Shown here in pieces: positions 1 to 7,630 of a stretch of DNA of 64,000 bases. The notes under the pieces are model-generated. The model saw only the letters and a program-made list of their open reading frames with translations. It ran no database searches and had not been told where the DNA came from. Within the stretch, counting starts at the first letter, position 1. The number at the start of each line of letters is the position of its first letter. The stretch is from JBBIMS01 sp964531645 (GTDB taxonomy: Bacteria > Acidobacteriota > Aminicenantia > JBFLYD01 > JBBIMS01), in NCBI GenBank assembly GCA_964531645.1, contig CAZHEF010000007.1:5684-69683 (forward strand), in the 5' to 3' direction. The translations under genes were made by a program, and so were the position numbers.

Positions 1-452
1 GCGAATTGAATTTTGTCTATATCATTTGTAACCCTTGAGATTAGCTCCCCTGTTGGCTTTGAAGAGAAAAAACTCGCTGATTGATTTATTAGGTGAGAAT
101 AAAGTTTATTTCTAAGATCTTTTGAAACAAAAACCCCAACAACATTCATGTTATAGGAGGAGAAATATCTGAATATAAATTTGAAAAAGAATACAATTAC
201 AATTAAAATTGGAACGTAAATGTAGTAACTTTCCCTTTTAATCGAAAGAAGTCTTAGAAGAAAATCTCCAGATATAACAGGAAGGACTTTACCCATCCCT
301 CTCTGGGGAATAAAGAGATGATCAACTACTGGCTGAATGAGCAGAGCTGAGATAGAGGTGAAAATAGAGACCATCATCATGAAAATAAAAGCAACAAGTA
401 TTCTTCTCCAGTATGAAAAAAGCAAGGAACAAAGCTTAAAAAATTCCTTCAT
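1..452 (-). CDS. ABC exporter, membrane domain (partial, MsbA-like)
   Basis: Only the N-terminal ~150 residues are inside the window; the gene runs off the left edge. The translation starts MKEFFKLCSLLFSYWRR and shows two hydrophobic spans (about residues 15-35 and 75-95). It then has the motif PTGELISRVTNDIDKI, which is typical of the first intracellular loop of type I (MsbA/ABCB-type) exporters. By family it should be a homodimeric half-transporter for lipids, lipid A precursors or drugs in the inner membrane, but the nucleotide-binding domain is not visible. The ATG overlaps the stop of the upstream gene as ATGA, so the two are probably translationally coupled. The substrate cannot be told. 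Confidence 0.85.
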   Translation of the reverse strand, partial: MKEFFKLCSLLFSYWRRILVAFIFMMMVSIFTSISALLIQPVVDHLFIPQRGMGKVLPVISGDFLLRLLSIKRESYYIYVPILIVIVFFFKFIFRYFSSYNMNVVGVFVSKDLRNKLYSHLINQSASFFSSKPTGELISRVTNDIDKIQF

Positions 453-1420
453 AGCATTGAAGCAACTCTCTGAAGAATGCTAATCACATTTCTTGCAAAA
501 CCTGACCTAAAATTATCTGCAACTGTCCAGATAGAATACCTGGATGGAAAATCGGTATTTTTTGAAATTTTTATGAATATTTCGTCCCTTCCAGCAACTG
601 AAGCAGGGGTTGGAGTTTGACCACAGGAAAGAAACTTGAATCTGTTATTTTTCTTAAATTCTGTTTCTATATCTTCTATTTCTGGCTCTTCTTGAATTGT
701 AAGAAATGTAATGACTGCGAAGCAGTGGAAAATCGGGGCTTTTATAACAGTTATAGTGGAAGATTTTACACCAAGAATTCTCTCAAGTTCTCTCACAATT
801 TTTCTCTCATTTTTTTCACTTTCAGGAATAAGATCAAATGCTCTTTGCTCCTTTAATATCTTCCTTGGAATAGATGTTGCATTAAGTATTGCAACAGTTT
901 GATTTATGAACTCTTCAACCCCCTCTTCCTGATATTCTGAAATAGGCTGAAAAGCAACTGAGGAGAGATTCTCAATTTCGAATTTCTCCTTTAATTGGTG
1001 AATAACAAGAGACAATATTATGCTTACAGGATGGGGGTTTGTCATTATAAAGGATTTTTCAATAAGCTCGTGATTTATCCCATCCACTAAAAGAGGGACA
1101 TTCTCATCTTCATTGAAAGAATTTGAAAGATCAACAATGAAAACACCTTCTTCCTTTGCCTTAGATAAAGCTTTCAACTCCATATCTTTTGAAGATGCAA
1201 GAAGAATAACCTTCGCCTCCTTAAAAATATCTTCTGTTGGATACCTTACTACATAAGGTTCCCCTCTAAATTCTGTTAAAAGGCTCCATTCCGATTCAAC
1301 AGAAGAATCATAAAAAAATATCTTTCCTATAGGAATTGAACTCCTTTCCAATGATTCCATTATTTCTTTACCTTTAAGACTTTTTATGCCGAGTATGGCT
1401 AAATTAATTGGGTTGCCCAG
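449..1420 (-). CDS. Aspartate-semialdehyde-dehydrogenase-like protein lacking the catalytic Cys (USG-1 type)
   Basis: The whole chain (about 323 residues from the proposed start) follows the ASADH fold: N-terminal Rossmann half, dimerisation half, and a C-terminal RSGFARN tail. Where active ASADH has N-P-N-C-S-T the protein reads NPHPVSII, so the nucleophilic Cys is Pro. The nucleotide-binding GxxGxxG is also degenerate (ILGIKSLKG). This resembles the USG-1 paralogues known beside some asd genes. The first ATG (1360) would cut off the first beta strand. The open frame continues 20 codons upstream to a CTG at 1418-1420, six bases after a perfect AGGAGG, which restores the conserved N-terminus; I therefore use that start. 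The stop overlaps the ABC exporter ATG. It is unlikely to be a working dehydrogenase; a structural or regulatory role is an inference. Confidence 0.75.
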   Translation of the reverse strand: MGNPINLAILGIKSLKGKEIMESLERSSIPIGKIFFYDSSVESEWSLLTEFRGEPYVVRYPTEDIFKEAKVILLASSKDMELKALSKAKEEGVFIVDLSNSFNEDENVPLLVDGINHELIEKSFIMTNPHPVSIILSLVIHQLKEKFEIENLSSVAFQPISEYQEEGVEEFINQTVAILNATSIPRKILKEQRAFDLIPESEKNERKIVRELERILGVKSSTITVIKAPIFHCFAVITFLTIQEEPEIEDIETEFKKNNRFKFLSCGQTPTPASVAGRDEIFIKISKNTDFPSRYSIWTVADNFRSGFARNVISILQRVASML

Positions 1421-1426
1421 GGCTAA

Positions 1427-1432
1427 CCTCCT
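1427..1432 (-). promoter_or_regulatory. Strong Shine-Dalgarno deciding a CTG start
   Basis: The minus strand reads AGGAGG here, followed by six bases and CTG. No ATG, GTG or TTG lies at a usable distance in the open frame. This supports non-AUG initiation of the ASADH-like gene at 1420. Confidence 0.6.
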
Positions 1433-1434
1433 AT

Positions 1435-1537
1435 AAATAAAGTAAAAAATAAAAAATAAAAGGGAAAAAAGAAAAAGTGAAATTTGCTTTAAATTCTATC
1501 TTATAATTTTGCCTCCTGACTTCTACCTTTTGACTTT
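1435..1537. repeat. A/T-rich intergenic spacer of the dispersed TTTTGACTTTT word family
   Basis: The spacer between pssA and the ASADH-like gene is built of short A/T words (runs like AAAAATAAAA, and TTTTGACTTTTCATTTTGC at its left end near 1520-1550). Similar spacers occur around 3.2, 30.8, 37.05, 42.9-43.1 and 47.75 kb. I see no gene in it. Confidence 0.5.
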
Positions 1538-2320
1538 TCATTTTGCTTTTTCAATTGCCTCCTTTTTTAGAACTCGTTTTTTAAAGTTAGTATTAAGAGA
1601 GACAATCAGCGGAAAAAGAATGTAGGGGACTATCAGTGATAAAACCACAAAATGAGGAGCAACATATGCAATTGCTATTATTGAAGATAACACAAAAGCA
1701 AAAACAAGGTTTCTTCTTTTCATAAGTTCGAAATATTTAGAATTTGGATATTTTATTTTTGAAATCATAAGAAACGAGAGAATGAGAAGAAGAAGACTGA
1801 TCGACCCATAAAAAATGGAACCTGAAAAATCATTTTTAAAGAGAAGAACAATACCTGAGAGAAGAATTGCAGATGCAGGTATTGGAAGCCCTATAAAAAA
1901 AGATTGCCTGATCTGTTCACTCATTGCAAGAACATTGTATCTTGCCAGCCTTATAACTCCTGCACTGAAATAGAGAAATGGAATTATCCATCCCTGGGGA
2001 ACATTTTTAAGATATATAGAATAGATAAGTAACGAGGGAGCAAGACCGAAGGATATGGAATCAGAAAGGGAATCAAGTTGTATTCCCAGTGGAGAGGTAG
2101 CCCGAAGGGAGCGTGCCACAAAACCATCCATTACATCCATAAACCATGCAACTAAAATAAGTATGGCAGATATTTTGAAACGACCTTTTATTGCCTCCAT
2201 TATGCTTAAAAACCCAAAAAACACATTTAAAAGGGAAAGAAGACTGGGAAAAACCTCAAGGGATAAGATTATCTTTCTAAAAGGTTGCCCCCCTTTTAAT
2301 TTTTTCCTTTTTTTAATCAT
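1538..2320 (-). CDS. pssA: CDP-diacylglycerol--serine O-phosphatidyltransferase
   Basis: This inner-membrane enzyme joins serine to CDP-diacylglycerol to make phosphatidylserine, the first step to phosphatidylethanolamine. The CDP-alcohol phosphatidyltransferase signature is complete: DG-x2-AR-x8-G-x3-D-x3-D (DGFVAR...GIQLDSLSD) at about residues 63-86, and several hydrophobic helices follow to the C-terminus. The length (260 aa) fits the Bacillus-type PssA. An in-frame TTG four codons upstream exists, but the ATG at 2320 sits behind GGAGAG at good spacing and overlaps the psd stop by 8 bases, so it is the better start. It lies in the order psd-pssA, and the two enzymes act in succession. Confidence 0.93.
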   Translation of the reverse strand: MIKKRKKLKGGQPFRKIILSLEVFPSLLSLLNVFFGFLSIMEAIKGRFKISAILILVAWFMDVMDGFVARSLRATSPLGIQLDSLSDSISFGLAPSLLIYSIYLKNVPQGWIIPFLYFSAGVIRLARYNVLAMSEQIRQSFFIGLPIPASAILLSGIVLLFKNDFSGSIFYGSISLLLLILSFLMISKIKYPNSKYFELMKRRNLVFAFVLSSIIAIAYVAPHFVVLSLIVPYILFPLIVSLNTNFKKRVLKKEAIEKAK

Positions 2321-2939
2321 AAAACTCTCCAATTACGGTTTCTCCACCTCTAACTTTTTCTCCCGGCTTAACTGCGAGTTTTGGCTCTTCAGTTAAAAAA
2401 AGCTCAACTCTCGAACCAAAAATTATCATCCCTATCTTTTCCCCTGCTTTCACTTCTTGATTTTCTCTAATATTACAAATAACTCTCCTCGCAAGAATAC
2501 CAGCAATCTGCTTCATCACAATTTTTCCTTTTTCAGTGTTCATAATAATAATATTCTGTTCATTTCTTGTGGATTCTTTTCTATAAGCAGGCTTGAAATA
2601 TCCAGGTTTGTAAATAACCCTTTCAACTTTTCCATTTAAAGGAGATCTGTTAATATGAACATTTAAAGGAGACATAAAGATCGATATTTTGAAAAATTTT
2701 TTCCCTGGCAAAATCTCGTCTTCTTTTTCCTCCGTTTCTATAATCTTTCCATCTGCTGGAGAGAGAATTATATTCTCTCCGGAAGGGATACTTCTCGAGG
2801 GGTCTCGGAAGAAAAAAATCATAAATAGAGAAATTATGAAAAAAAGAATGCCTAAAGGAATCAAAGGAAAAATAAATGATACTATAGATAAAACTAATGG
2901 AGTAACAATAAAAGGTATGCCTTCTTTAGTTACTGGCAT
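2313..2939 (-). CDS. psd: Phosphatidylserine decarboxylase, short type
   Basis: It decarboxylates phosphatidylserine to phosphatidylethanolamine, using a pyruvoyl group made by self-cleavage. The short (about 208 aa) PSD-A/archaetidylserine-decarboxylase type is indicated by length, by two N-terminal hydrophobic segments (about residues 10-45), and by the C-terminal processing site F-GS-R (IIFGSRVELF), where cleavage between Gly and Ser makes the pyruvoyl. The start at 2939 (MPVTKEGIPF) fits the family N-terminus and has GGAG just upstream. A longer frame reaching 2972 would add residues unlike the family. It overlaps the upstream DUF465 gene by 14 bases and the downstream pssA by 8, so all three are probably one operon. 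Confidence 0.92.
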   Translation of the reverse strand: MPVTKEGIPFIVTPLVLSIVSFIFPLIPLGILFFIISLFMIFFFRDPSRSIPSGENIILSPADGKIIETEEKEDEILPGKKFFKISIFMSPLNVHINRSPLNGKVERVIYKPGYFKPAYRKESTRNEQNIIIMNTEKGKIVMKQIAGILARRVICNIRENQEVKAGEKIGMIIFGSRVELFLTEEPKLAVKPGEKVRGGETVIGEFYD

Positions 2940-3174
2940 TGTTCTCCATTCCCATCTTGAATTTGTTGACAAAAACTTGCATTTTATCCTTCAGCCCTAA
3001 TTTTTCCTTTTTCAACCTTTTTTCCTCCAGTTTTTCCTCCTCGGTCAAATATGACTTTGACCAAAGTTCTTTAAGTCTTTCCTCACATTGTTGATGGAGT
3101 TCGTAAAGCTTTCTGAATTCCTCATTCTTTTCAATCAGCATTTTTCTTATTTCTTCTTCCTTTAGATTTATCAT
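2926..3174 (-). CDS. DUF465 (YdcH-like) small coiled-coil protein
   Basis: An 82-residue, highly charged, all-helical protein. It matches the DUF465/YdcH pattern: a conserved FRKLYELHQQCEERL segment, then the LTEEEKLEEKRLKKEKLGLKDKM part in the second helix. Members are small cytosolic proteins of unknown function. It is the first gene of the psd-pssA run and overlaps psd by 14 bases. The start ATG is preceded by GGAGGTTTGAATGAT on the minus strand, which is a good ribosome site. Confidence 0.8.
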   Translation of the reverse strand: MINLKEEEIRKMLIEKNEEFRKLYELHQQCEERLKELWSKSYLTEEEKLEEKRLKKEKLGLKDKMQVFVNKFKMGMENNASN

Positions 3175-3185
3175 TCAAACCTCCA

Positions 3186-3353
3186 TTAAAAATTTACAAG
3201 TCAAAAACAAAAAGTTAAAAGGTGAAAGGTTAAATGGATAGTTGAAGTTTGAAAATTGTGAAAGGTATGTCCTCCATCTTTTAAATCGCATCTAAATCAC
3301 CTGCTCTTCAATTCTTAATTTTAACTTTTGTCTTTTTCCTTTTAATTTTTTCA
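3186..3353. repeat. A/T-rich intergenic spacer with dispersed words
   Basis: The spacer has AAAAAGTTAAAAGGTGAAAGG at the left and TTTTAACTTTTGTCTTTTTCC at the right, roughly inverted copies of each other. It belongs to the same dispersed family as the other A/T spacers of the window. No gene is seen. Confidence 0.45.
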
Positions 3354-4847
3354 TCATATTTCAGGTGCAAGAAGAGCTTCGGAGGCCCTGACAGCTCTTT
3401 TGTGAGCCCATTCCCTGACTTTCTTAATTTGCTCGTACATTGTCGTGGAAAGGGGAACACTCCTTGAAAATATCCTGAATAGGTCATCTTCACAAAGGGA
3501 CCTACCTTCATTAAAAGCCTCATACATTGCAGAAATTATTGCTTGTTCGATTTCGGCCCCTGACCATCCCTTTGTTATCTTTGCAAGCTGGGAAATGTTG
3601 AAATCATCAGGATTTACATTCCTTTTTATGAGATGGATTCTGAAAATTTCTTCTCTTTCCTTTTCAATTGGAAGGTCAATAAAAAATATTTGGTCAAATC
3701 TTCCCCTTCTTAACATCTCAGCAGGAAGAAGATCAATTCTATTCGCTGTTGCTGCAACAAAAACAGGAGAGCGGTGCTCCTGCATCCATGTTAGAAAATA
3801 TCCAAGAATTCTTCCTGTTGCTCCTTCAGAGACTTTGTCATTTATTCCACTCTCAATTTCATCAATCCAAAGAACAGCAGGAGCGAGGGAGTCCATGGTC
3901 TTTAAGGCTCTTGCAAATGCTTCCTCAGGAGGACCTGCAATCCCTGAATATACAAGATTCATATCAAGTCTGAAAAGGGGAAGAGACCAGAGAGAAGCGA
4001 TAGCCTTCACTGAAATACTCTTTCCACAACCGCTAACACCCATGACTAAAAGTCCTTTGGGTTGATCCAGTCCAAATTTGCGGGCCTCGGGAGTAAAAGC
4101 CTTCTGCCTCTTTCTGAGCCAATCTTTAAGATTCTCAAGACCTCCTATCTCATCAATGCTCAATTTTTCATGCACATACTCAAGAACAAGCTCCTTTAAA
4201 ATTATCTGTTTTTTTTCAAGATGAAGTTCTTCAACAAGATCGGAAAAAATTGTATTCTTACCCTGGAAGACTTTGATTAAAGCCCTGTATGCCTCATCGA
4301 ATGTTAAGCCCTGAAGAGCAAGTATAATATTCTTCCTGTCATCTTCGCTCAAGCTAATTCTGACATTCTTAGCTGCAACGCTTGATAAAACCTGATTCAG
4401 AAGGGATCCTAACTCTTCAAAGGAAGGTAATGGAAAATCTATTATTTCTATCTCCTTTTTCAGTTCCTGAGGAAGAGAAGCAAATGGAGAAATTAAAAAG
4501 ATAAATTTCCAGCTATTCTTCATAGCCTGATAAGCATCTCTTAATGCCCTCAATACATCAGGTCTCTTATTTATAAAAGGGTGAAGATCTTTAAAAAGAA
4601 AAACAGCTGGTTTATCATAAGAAATAGCAAACTCAATCGCCCTAAGAGGATCGTTCGTGTTTTCAATATTTTCATCTTTTCTTCTCACTCCTGAAGAAAC
4701 ACTCCAGACGAAGAACTCTCTGTTGGGTATATAACTGGCGGTAATTGACTCGAGAAATTTCTCTACTCTTCCCTCTTCCCATGATGTGATATAGATTATG
4801 GGATATCTTGCAACAATACAATTTTTTATAGCCTGTAATCCTTCCAT
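3354..4847 (-). CDS. AAA+ ATPase of the Ycf46 type
   Basis: A 497-residue single-AAA-domain protein. The N-terminal 230 residues resemble the Ycf46-type regulatory region (starting with IVARYPIIYITSWEE). The C-terminal half carries Walker A GVSGCGKS (about residues 268-275), Walker B VLWIDEIE, a sensor-1 region ATANRIDLLP, and the arginine-finger segment EMLRRGRFDQIFFIDLP. Ycf46-like ATPases occur in cyanobacteria, plastids and scattered bacteria; their substrates are poorly known. The gene stands alone between an A/T-rich spacer and the divergent protease control region. The ATG is preceded by GAGGAAG. No protease or helicase domain is fused to it, so FtsH or a proteasome ATPase are unlikely alternatives. 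Confidence 0.85.
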   Translation of the reverse strand: MEGLQAIKNCIVARYPIIYITSWEEGRVEKFLESITASYIPNREFFVWSVSSGVRRKDENIENTNDPLRAIEFAISYDKPAVFLFKDLHPFINKRPDVLRALRDAYQAMKNSWKFIFLISPFASLPQELKKEIEIIDFPLPSFEELGSLLNQVLSSVAAKNVRISLSEDDRKNIILALQGLTFDEAYRALIKVFQGKNTIFSDLVEELHLEKKQIILKELVLEYVHEKLSIDEIGGLENLKDWLRKRQKAFTPEARKFGLDQPKGLLVMGVSGCGKSISVKAIASLWSLPLFRLDMNLVYSGIAGPPEEAFARALKTMDSLAPAVLWIDEIESGINDKVSEGATGRILGYFLTWMQEHRSPVFVAATANRIDLLPAEMLRRGRFDQIFFIDLPIEKEREEIFRIHLIKRNVNPDDFNISQLAKITKGWSGAEIEQAIISAMYEAFNEGRSLCEDDLFRIFSRSVPLSTTMYEQIKKVREWAHKRAVRASEALLAPEI

Positions 4848-4906
4848 CTTCCTCTCTAAAATTAAATTTTACTTTTTTAAAAGCATTTTTTCAATGCCAA
4901 CTAAAT

Positions 4907-4970
4907 CATTCTATTAATAGAATGTTCAAAAATTTGAACATGTTCAAAAATTTGAATTCAAAAATTTTTT
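4907..4970. promoter_or_regulatory. Palindrome cluster upstream of the secreted protease (candidate operator)
   Basis: Three adjoining symmetrical elements are seen: a perfect 18-base palindrome CATTCTATTAATAGAATG (4907-4924), an almost perfect one TGTTCAAAAATTTGAACA (4923-4940), and a direct second copy TGTTCAAAAATTTGAA (4941-4956) followed by a third TTCAAAAATTT. Such a tandem array is typical of a dimeric regulator site. It lies between the divergent AAA ATPase (start 4847) and the protease (start 5081), so it could act on either. The regulator is unknown. Confidence 0.55.
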
Positions 4971-5080
4971 CGGTTTTAAATTTTTATTTATAGAAAACAT
5001 TTCGTCTAAGGCGTATATTTTTTTAACTTCTCAAAAAATCTGGCATAAATCTTGAACATGAAAAATTCGGAGGTTAGTAG

Positions 5081-6763
5081 ATGGGTTATTTAACCAAAAA
5101 GTATTGGCTGGTTTTTGGGGTTCTTTGTCTTTTCCTTTTGGGGATTTCTGTGATAGGACTCTCCCAGAGAGAAGGGAGTATCCCCAGGATCCCTCCAAAA
5201 GAGAGGAATTTTGATGCTGACAGAGACGGGGTCTTCGACAATCTCCAGTCCCAGCTTGCCACTGCTCAGGCTGATGAAGAGTTTGACATCATTGTTCTTT
5301 TCAAAGACGACTTCCCAGGACTTGACCACAAGAAGTTGCCCCATGACCTTAAGAAAACCCTTGGTGAGTTCCACATCAAGCACATCTACGACAATGTGAA
5401 AGCCTTTGCAGGAAAGATGAAAAAAATTCAGATTGAAGACTTGAAGAATCTTCCCTTTGTGAAACAGGTTGAACCAGACCTTGAAGTTACTACCTTTATG
5501 AGCACTGCTTCCAATTATTACGGTGCAACAAAAGCAAGAACTGATTTTGGTGTGACAGGAAATATGGATGGCTCTGAAACCACATATTCAAAGAATGATG
5601 TGGTTGTAGCTGTTATTGACACTGGAATTTATGCAGGACATGTTGACCTTGATGGCGGAAAGGTAATTGCATGGAAGGATTATGTTAATGGAAGAACATC
5701 TCCCTATGATGATAATGGACATGGAACACATGTTTCTGGAATAATTGCTGGAACTGGAGAGGGAAACTCTTCCTACAGAGGAGTTGCTCCTGGAGCTGCT
5801 TTAATTGGTCTTAAAGTTCTCAATGCTTCAGGTTCTGGAACAACTTCAAACATAATTGCTGCTGTTGACTGGTGCGTGACAAACAAAACCACATACAACA
5901 TAAGAGTTATCAACATGAGCCTTGGCTCTTCAGGAAGCTCAGACGGAACAGACACTCTTTCCCAGGCTGTAAATAATGCTTATAACAACGGAATTGTCCC
6001 TGTTGTTGCTGCTGGAAATTCAGGACCCGCAAGGTATACGATCGGCTCACCAGCTGCAGCTGCGAACGCTATCACTGTCGGTTCAATGGCAGACCCTGGA
6101 GAAAAGGGATTCTTCATTTCATCCTTTTCCAGTAGAGGACCTACTGCAGATGGAAGAATAAAACCTGACCTTGTTTCACCGGGGCACAATATCACATCCT
6201 GCGGAAGGAGCTCTTCTACTTCATATGTTACAATGAGCGGGACATCAATGGCTACACCATTCACAGCAGGAATTGTTGCTCTCATGATTGATGCAAAGTC
6301 TTCTATAACCCCATCTTCTGTCAAGAGCACACTTAAGAGCACGACAATTGATTGGGGTCCATCAGGAGCAGATATTGATTTTGGTTCTGGAAGGCTTCAG
6401 GGTTATGAAGCTGTAAAGAGCGCGGGAGGATTTTCTGGAACAGGACCAACAGTTCCTCTTCACTACTATGCTTCAGGCTCTCTTTCAGGAACCGGAGCTT
6501 ATTATGACCACTCTTTGAGCGTAACCTCAACTACTTTCCCGATTGCTGTAACATTAATCATGCCCAACTGGTCTTCCAGCACAAGCCCTGACTTTGACCT
6601 TTATCTCTATAATCCTTCAGGGACCCTTATAGCAAGTTCTGAAGGCTCTACAAGACAGGAAACAGTAACCTATACTCCAACCACAACAGGAACATACAAA
6701 ATTAGAGTAAAATCTTACACAGGCTCAGGCTCTTACTTCATAGACATAAGCGCTAACAAGTAA
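5081..6763 (+). CDS. Secreted subtilisin-like serine protease (S8) with I9-like propeptide and PPC domain
   Basis: A 560-residue exported endopeptidase. It has a signal peptide (residues 1-29, ending near LSQ) and a propeptide resembling inhibitor I9 (about 65-135). The S8 catalytic domain has Asp180 (VVAVIDTG), His214 (NGHGTHVSG), oxyanion Asn313 (AAGNSG) and Ser389 (SGTSMATP). The C-terminal 90 residues form a bacterial pre-peptidase C-terminal (PPC) domain with DFDLYLYNPSG. A DADRDG Ca-binding-like loop precedes the propeptide. All triad residues are present, so it should be active outside the inner membrane, digesting proteins for uptake. The ATG has GGAGG seven bases upstream. The coding DNA is richer in GC than most neighbours. 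It is followed by a clear terminator and preceded by the palindrome cluster. Confidence 0.95.
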   Translation: MGYLTKKYWLVFGVLCLFLLGISVIGLSQREGSIPRIPPKERNFDADRDGVFDNLQSQLATAQADEEFDIIVLFKDDFPGLDHKKLPHDLKKTLGEFHIKHIYDNVKAFAGKMKKIQIEDLKNLPFVKQVEPDLEVTTFMSTASNYYGATKARTDFGVTGNMDGSETTYSKNDVVVAVIDTGIYAGHVDLDGGKVIAWKDYVNGRTSPYDDNGHGTHVSGIIAGTGEGNSSYRGVAPGAALIGLKVLNASGSGTTSNIIAAVDWCVTNKTTYNIRVINMSLGSSGSSDGTDTLSQAVNNAYNNGIVPVVAAGNSGPARYTIGSPAAAANAITVGSMADPGEKGFFISSFSSRGPTADGRIKPDLVSPGHNITSCGRSSSTSYVTMSGTSMATPFTAGIVALMIDAKSSITPSSVKSTLKSTTIDWGPSGADIDFGSGRLQGYEAVKSAGGFSGTGPTVPLHYYASGSLSGTGAYYDHSLSVTSTTFPIAVTLIMPNWSSSTSPDFDLYLYNPSGTLIASSEGSTRQETVTYTPTTTGTYKIRVKSYTGSGSYFIDISANK

Positions 6764-6780
6764 AGGTAGGGAAAAATTTA

Positions 6781-6815
6781 GAGGGAGAGGGTTTTCCCCT
6801 CTCCCTTTTTTGTGA
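6781..6815 (+). terminator. Rho-independent terminator of the protease gene
   Basis: The sequence GGGAGAGGG-TTTTC-CCCTCTCCC is followed by TTTTTT, with a stem of nine or more GC-rich pairs. It lies 17 bases after the protease stop. A-rich sequence on the other side (AAAAATTTA) would allow it to serve the convergent DUF4416 gene too. Confidence 0.9.
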
Positions 6816-6841
6816 ATTCTCGATTGAGTTCCTTTTTATAC

Positions 6842-7390
6842 TTAAAGATTCTTTTTTGATTTTCTCAGTTTTTCAAGATAAAATTTCCTGACCCTCAAAA
6901 AGAAATCAGCATATTCATCTTTTCTCATATCAAGATATGTCCATTCGAGGTATTTGATGGAATCTTTTCTGAAAAGAAATTCAAGATGGGCATATATCCC
7001 GTCCCTCAAAGGAATTCTATGGGAATAGTTCTTTGTAGTTGCCATAATTAGAGAAGTAGAGGTCAATATCCCAGGGTCAATATTTACGACCCTTCCAGGG
7101 GCTCTAAATTCCTTTTTTAAATTTTCCTCAATTTCATTGGTCTTAATTTTTATTGCTAGTAGTTCTTCTGGGTTAATCAGGTCCTCAAAGCTGAAGAATT
7201 TTCTTTTGAGTCCTTCACCCATCTCTCTGTTATAATATTCAGTGACATCAAATCTGAAAGTAGCACTTTCTAAGTCTATCTTTCCAAAAATAGATTTTAA
7301 TTCTGAAACAGCCCTTTCTAAAAAATTCTCATCTCTATAAATGATTCCAATTATAAGTTTCACTCGCTCAAACTTACCAGGAACGCCCAT
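6842..7390 (-). CDS. DUF4416 family protein
   Basis: A 182-residue protein matching DUF4416 along its length. Typical stretches are KLIIGIIY near the N-terminus, FGKIDLESATFRFDVTEYY, the NPEELLAIKIKTNEIE segment, the VNIDPGILT turn, and TTKNYSHRIPLRDGIYAH followed by LEWTYLDMR. The family is found in thermophilic and anaerobic bacteria and has no known function; no catalytic motif is evident. It is convergent with the protease and monocistronic. The ATG follows a weak ribosome site. Confidence 0.85.
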   Translation of the reverse strand: MGVPGKFERVKLIIGIIYRDENFLERAVSELKSIFGKIDLESATFRFDVTEYYNREMGEGLKRKFFSFEDLINPEELLAIKIKTNEIEENLKKEFRAPGRVVNIDPGILTSTSLIMATTKNYSHRIPLRDGIYAHLEFLFRKDSIKYLEWTYLDMRKDEYADFFLRVRKFYLEKLRKSKKNL

Positions 7391-7454
7391 CAGAAATATT
7401 TTATTTTGATATTAAAAAGAATTCAATTTATAGGAATTTTCCACCCCTGTTAAT

Positions 7455-7483
7455 TTGACAAGATGAACTATTAGCTATATAAA
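7455..7483 (+). promoter_or_regulatory. Consensus sigma-70 promoter
   Basis: TTGACA (7455-7460), a 17-base spacer and TATAAA (7478-7483). This is the best promoter in the window. Transcription should start near 7490, giving a leader of about 140 bases before the NTPase start at 7631. Confidence 0.8.
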
Positions 7484-7501
7484 TTAATTGTTGAAGAAAG
7501 A

Positions 7502-7549
7502 GTAGAGAGGAAAGCGGGGTGCGACGGGTCCGTTTCCGAACGATTCTAC
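7502..7549 (+). ncRNA. GC-rich structured leader or small RNA candidate
   Basis: Just after the strong promoter, a GC-rich island in an AT-rich surround can fold as two nested stems. The outer is GTAGAG (7502-7507) with TTCTAC (7544-7549). The inner is GGAAA-(G)-CGG (7509-7517) with CCG-TTTCC (7530-7537), closing a loop GGTGCGACGGGT. I do not recognise it as a known riboswitch or sRNA. It may be a cis-acting leader of the downstream NTPase gene, a free small RNA, or the remnant of an inserted element. The GUGCG in the loop recalls group II intron 5' ends, but no intron follows. Confidence 0.4.
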
Positions 7550-7630
7550 CTGAAAAAATAGAGCAAATTATATTAGCAGTGGCAATTAAAGTCAAAAAAA
7601 TTCACTTAAAGCAAGATATAGACAAAAAAA

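Noticed and set aside
3308..4065. Open frames on both strands inside the AAA ATPase gene (for example 3445-4065 plus and 3308-3523 minus)
   Set aside because: They are alternative frames of a clearly coding AAA domain, with low-complexity or improbable amino acid content and no ribosome sites.
5980..6342. Long antisense frame inside the protease gene
   Set aside because: Antisense to the conserved catalytic domain and explained by its codon bias; no protein family features.
7502..7549. Group II intron 5' end (GUGCG) at the GC-rich leader
   Set aside because: No intron domains V/VI and no reverse transcriptase follow; the island is only about 50 bases.
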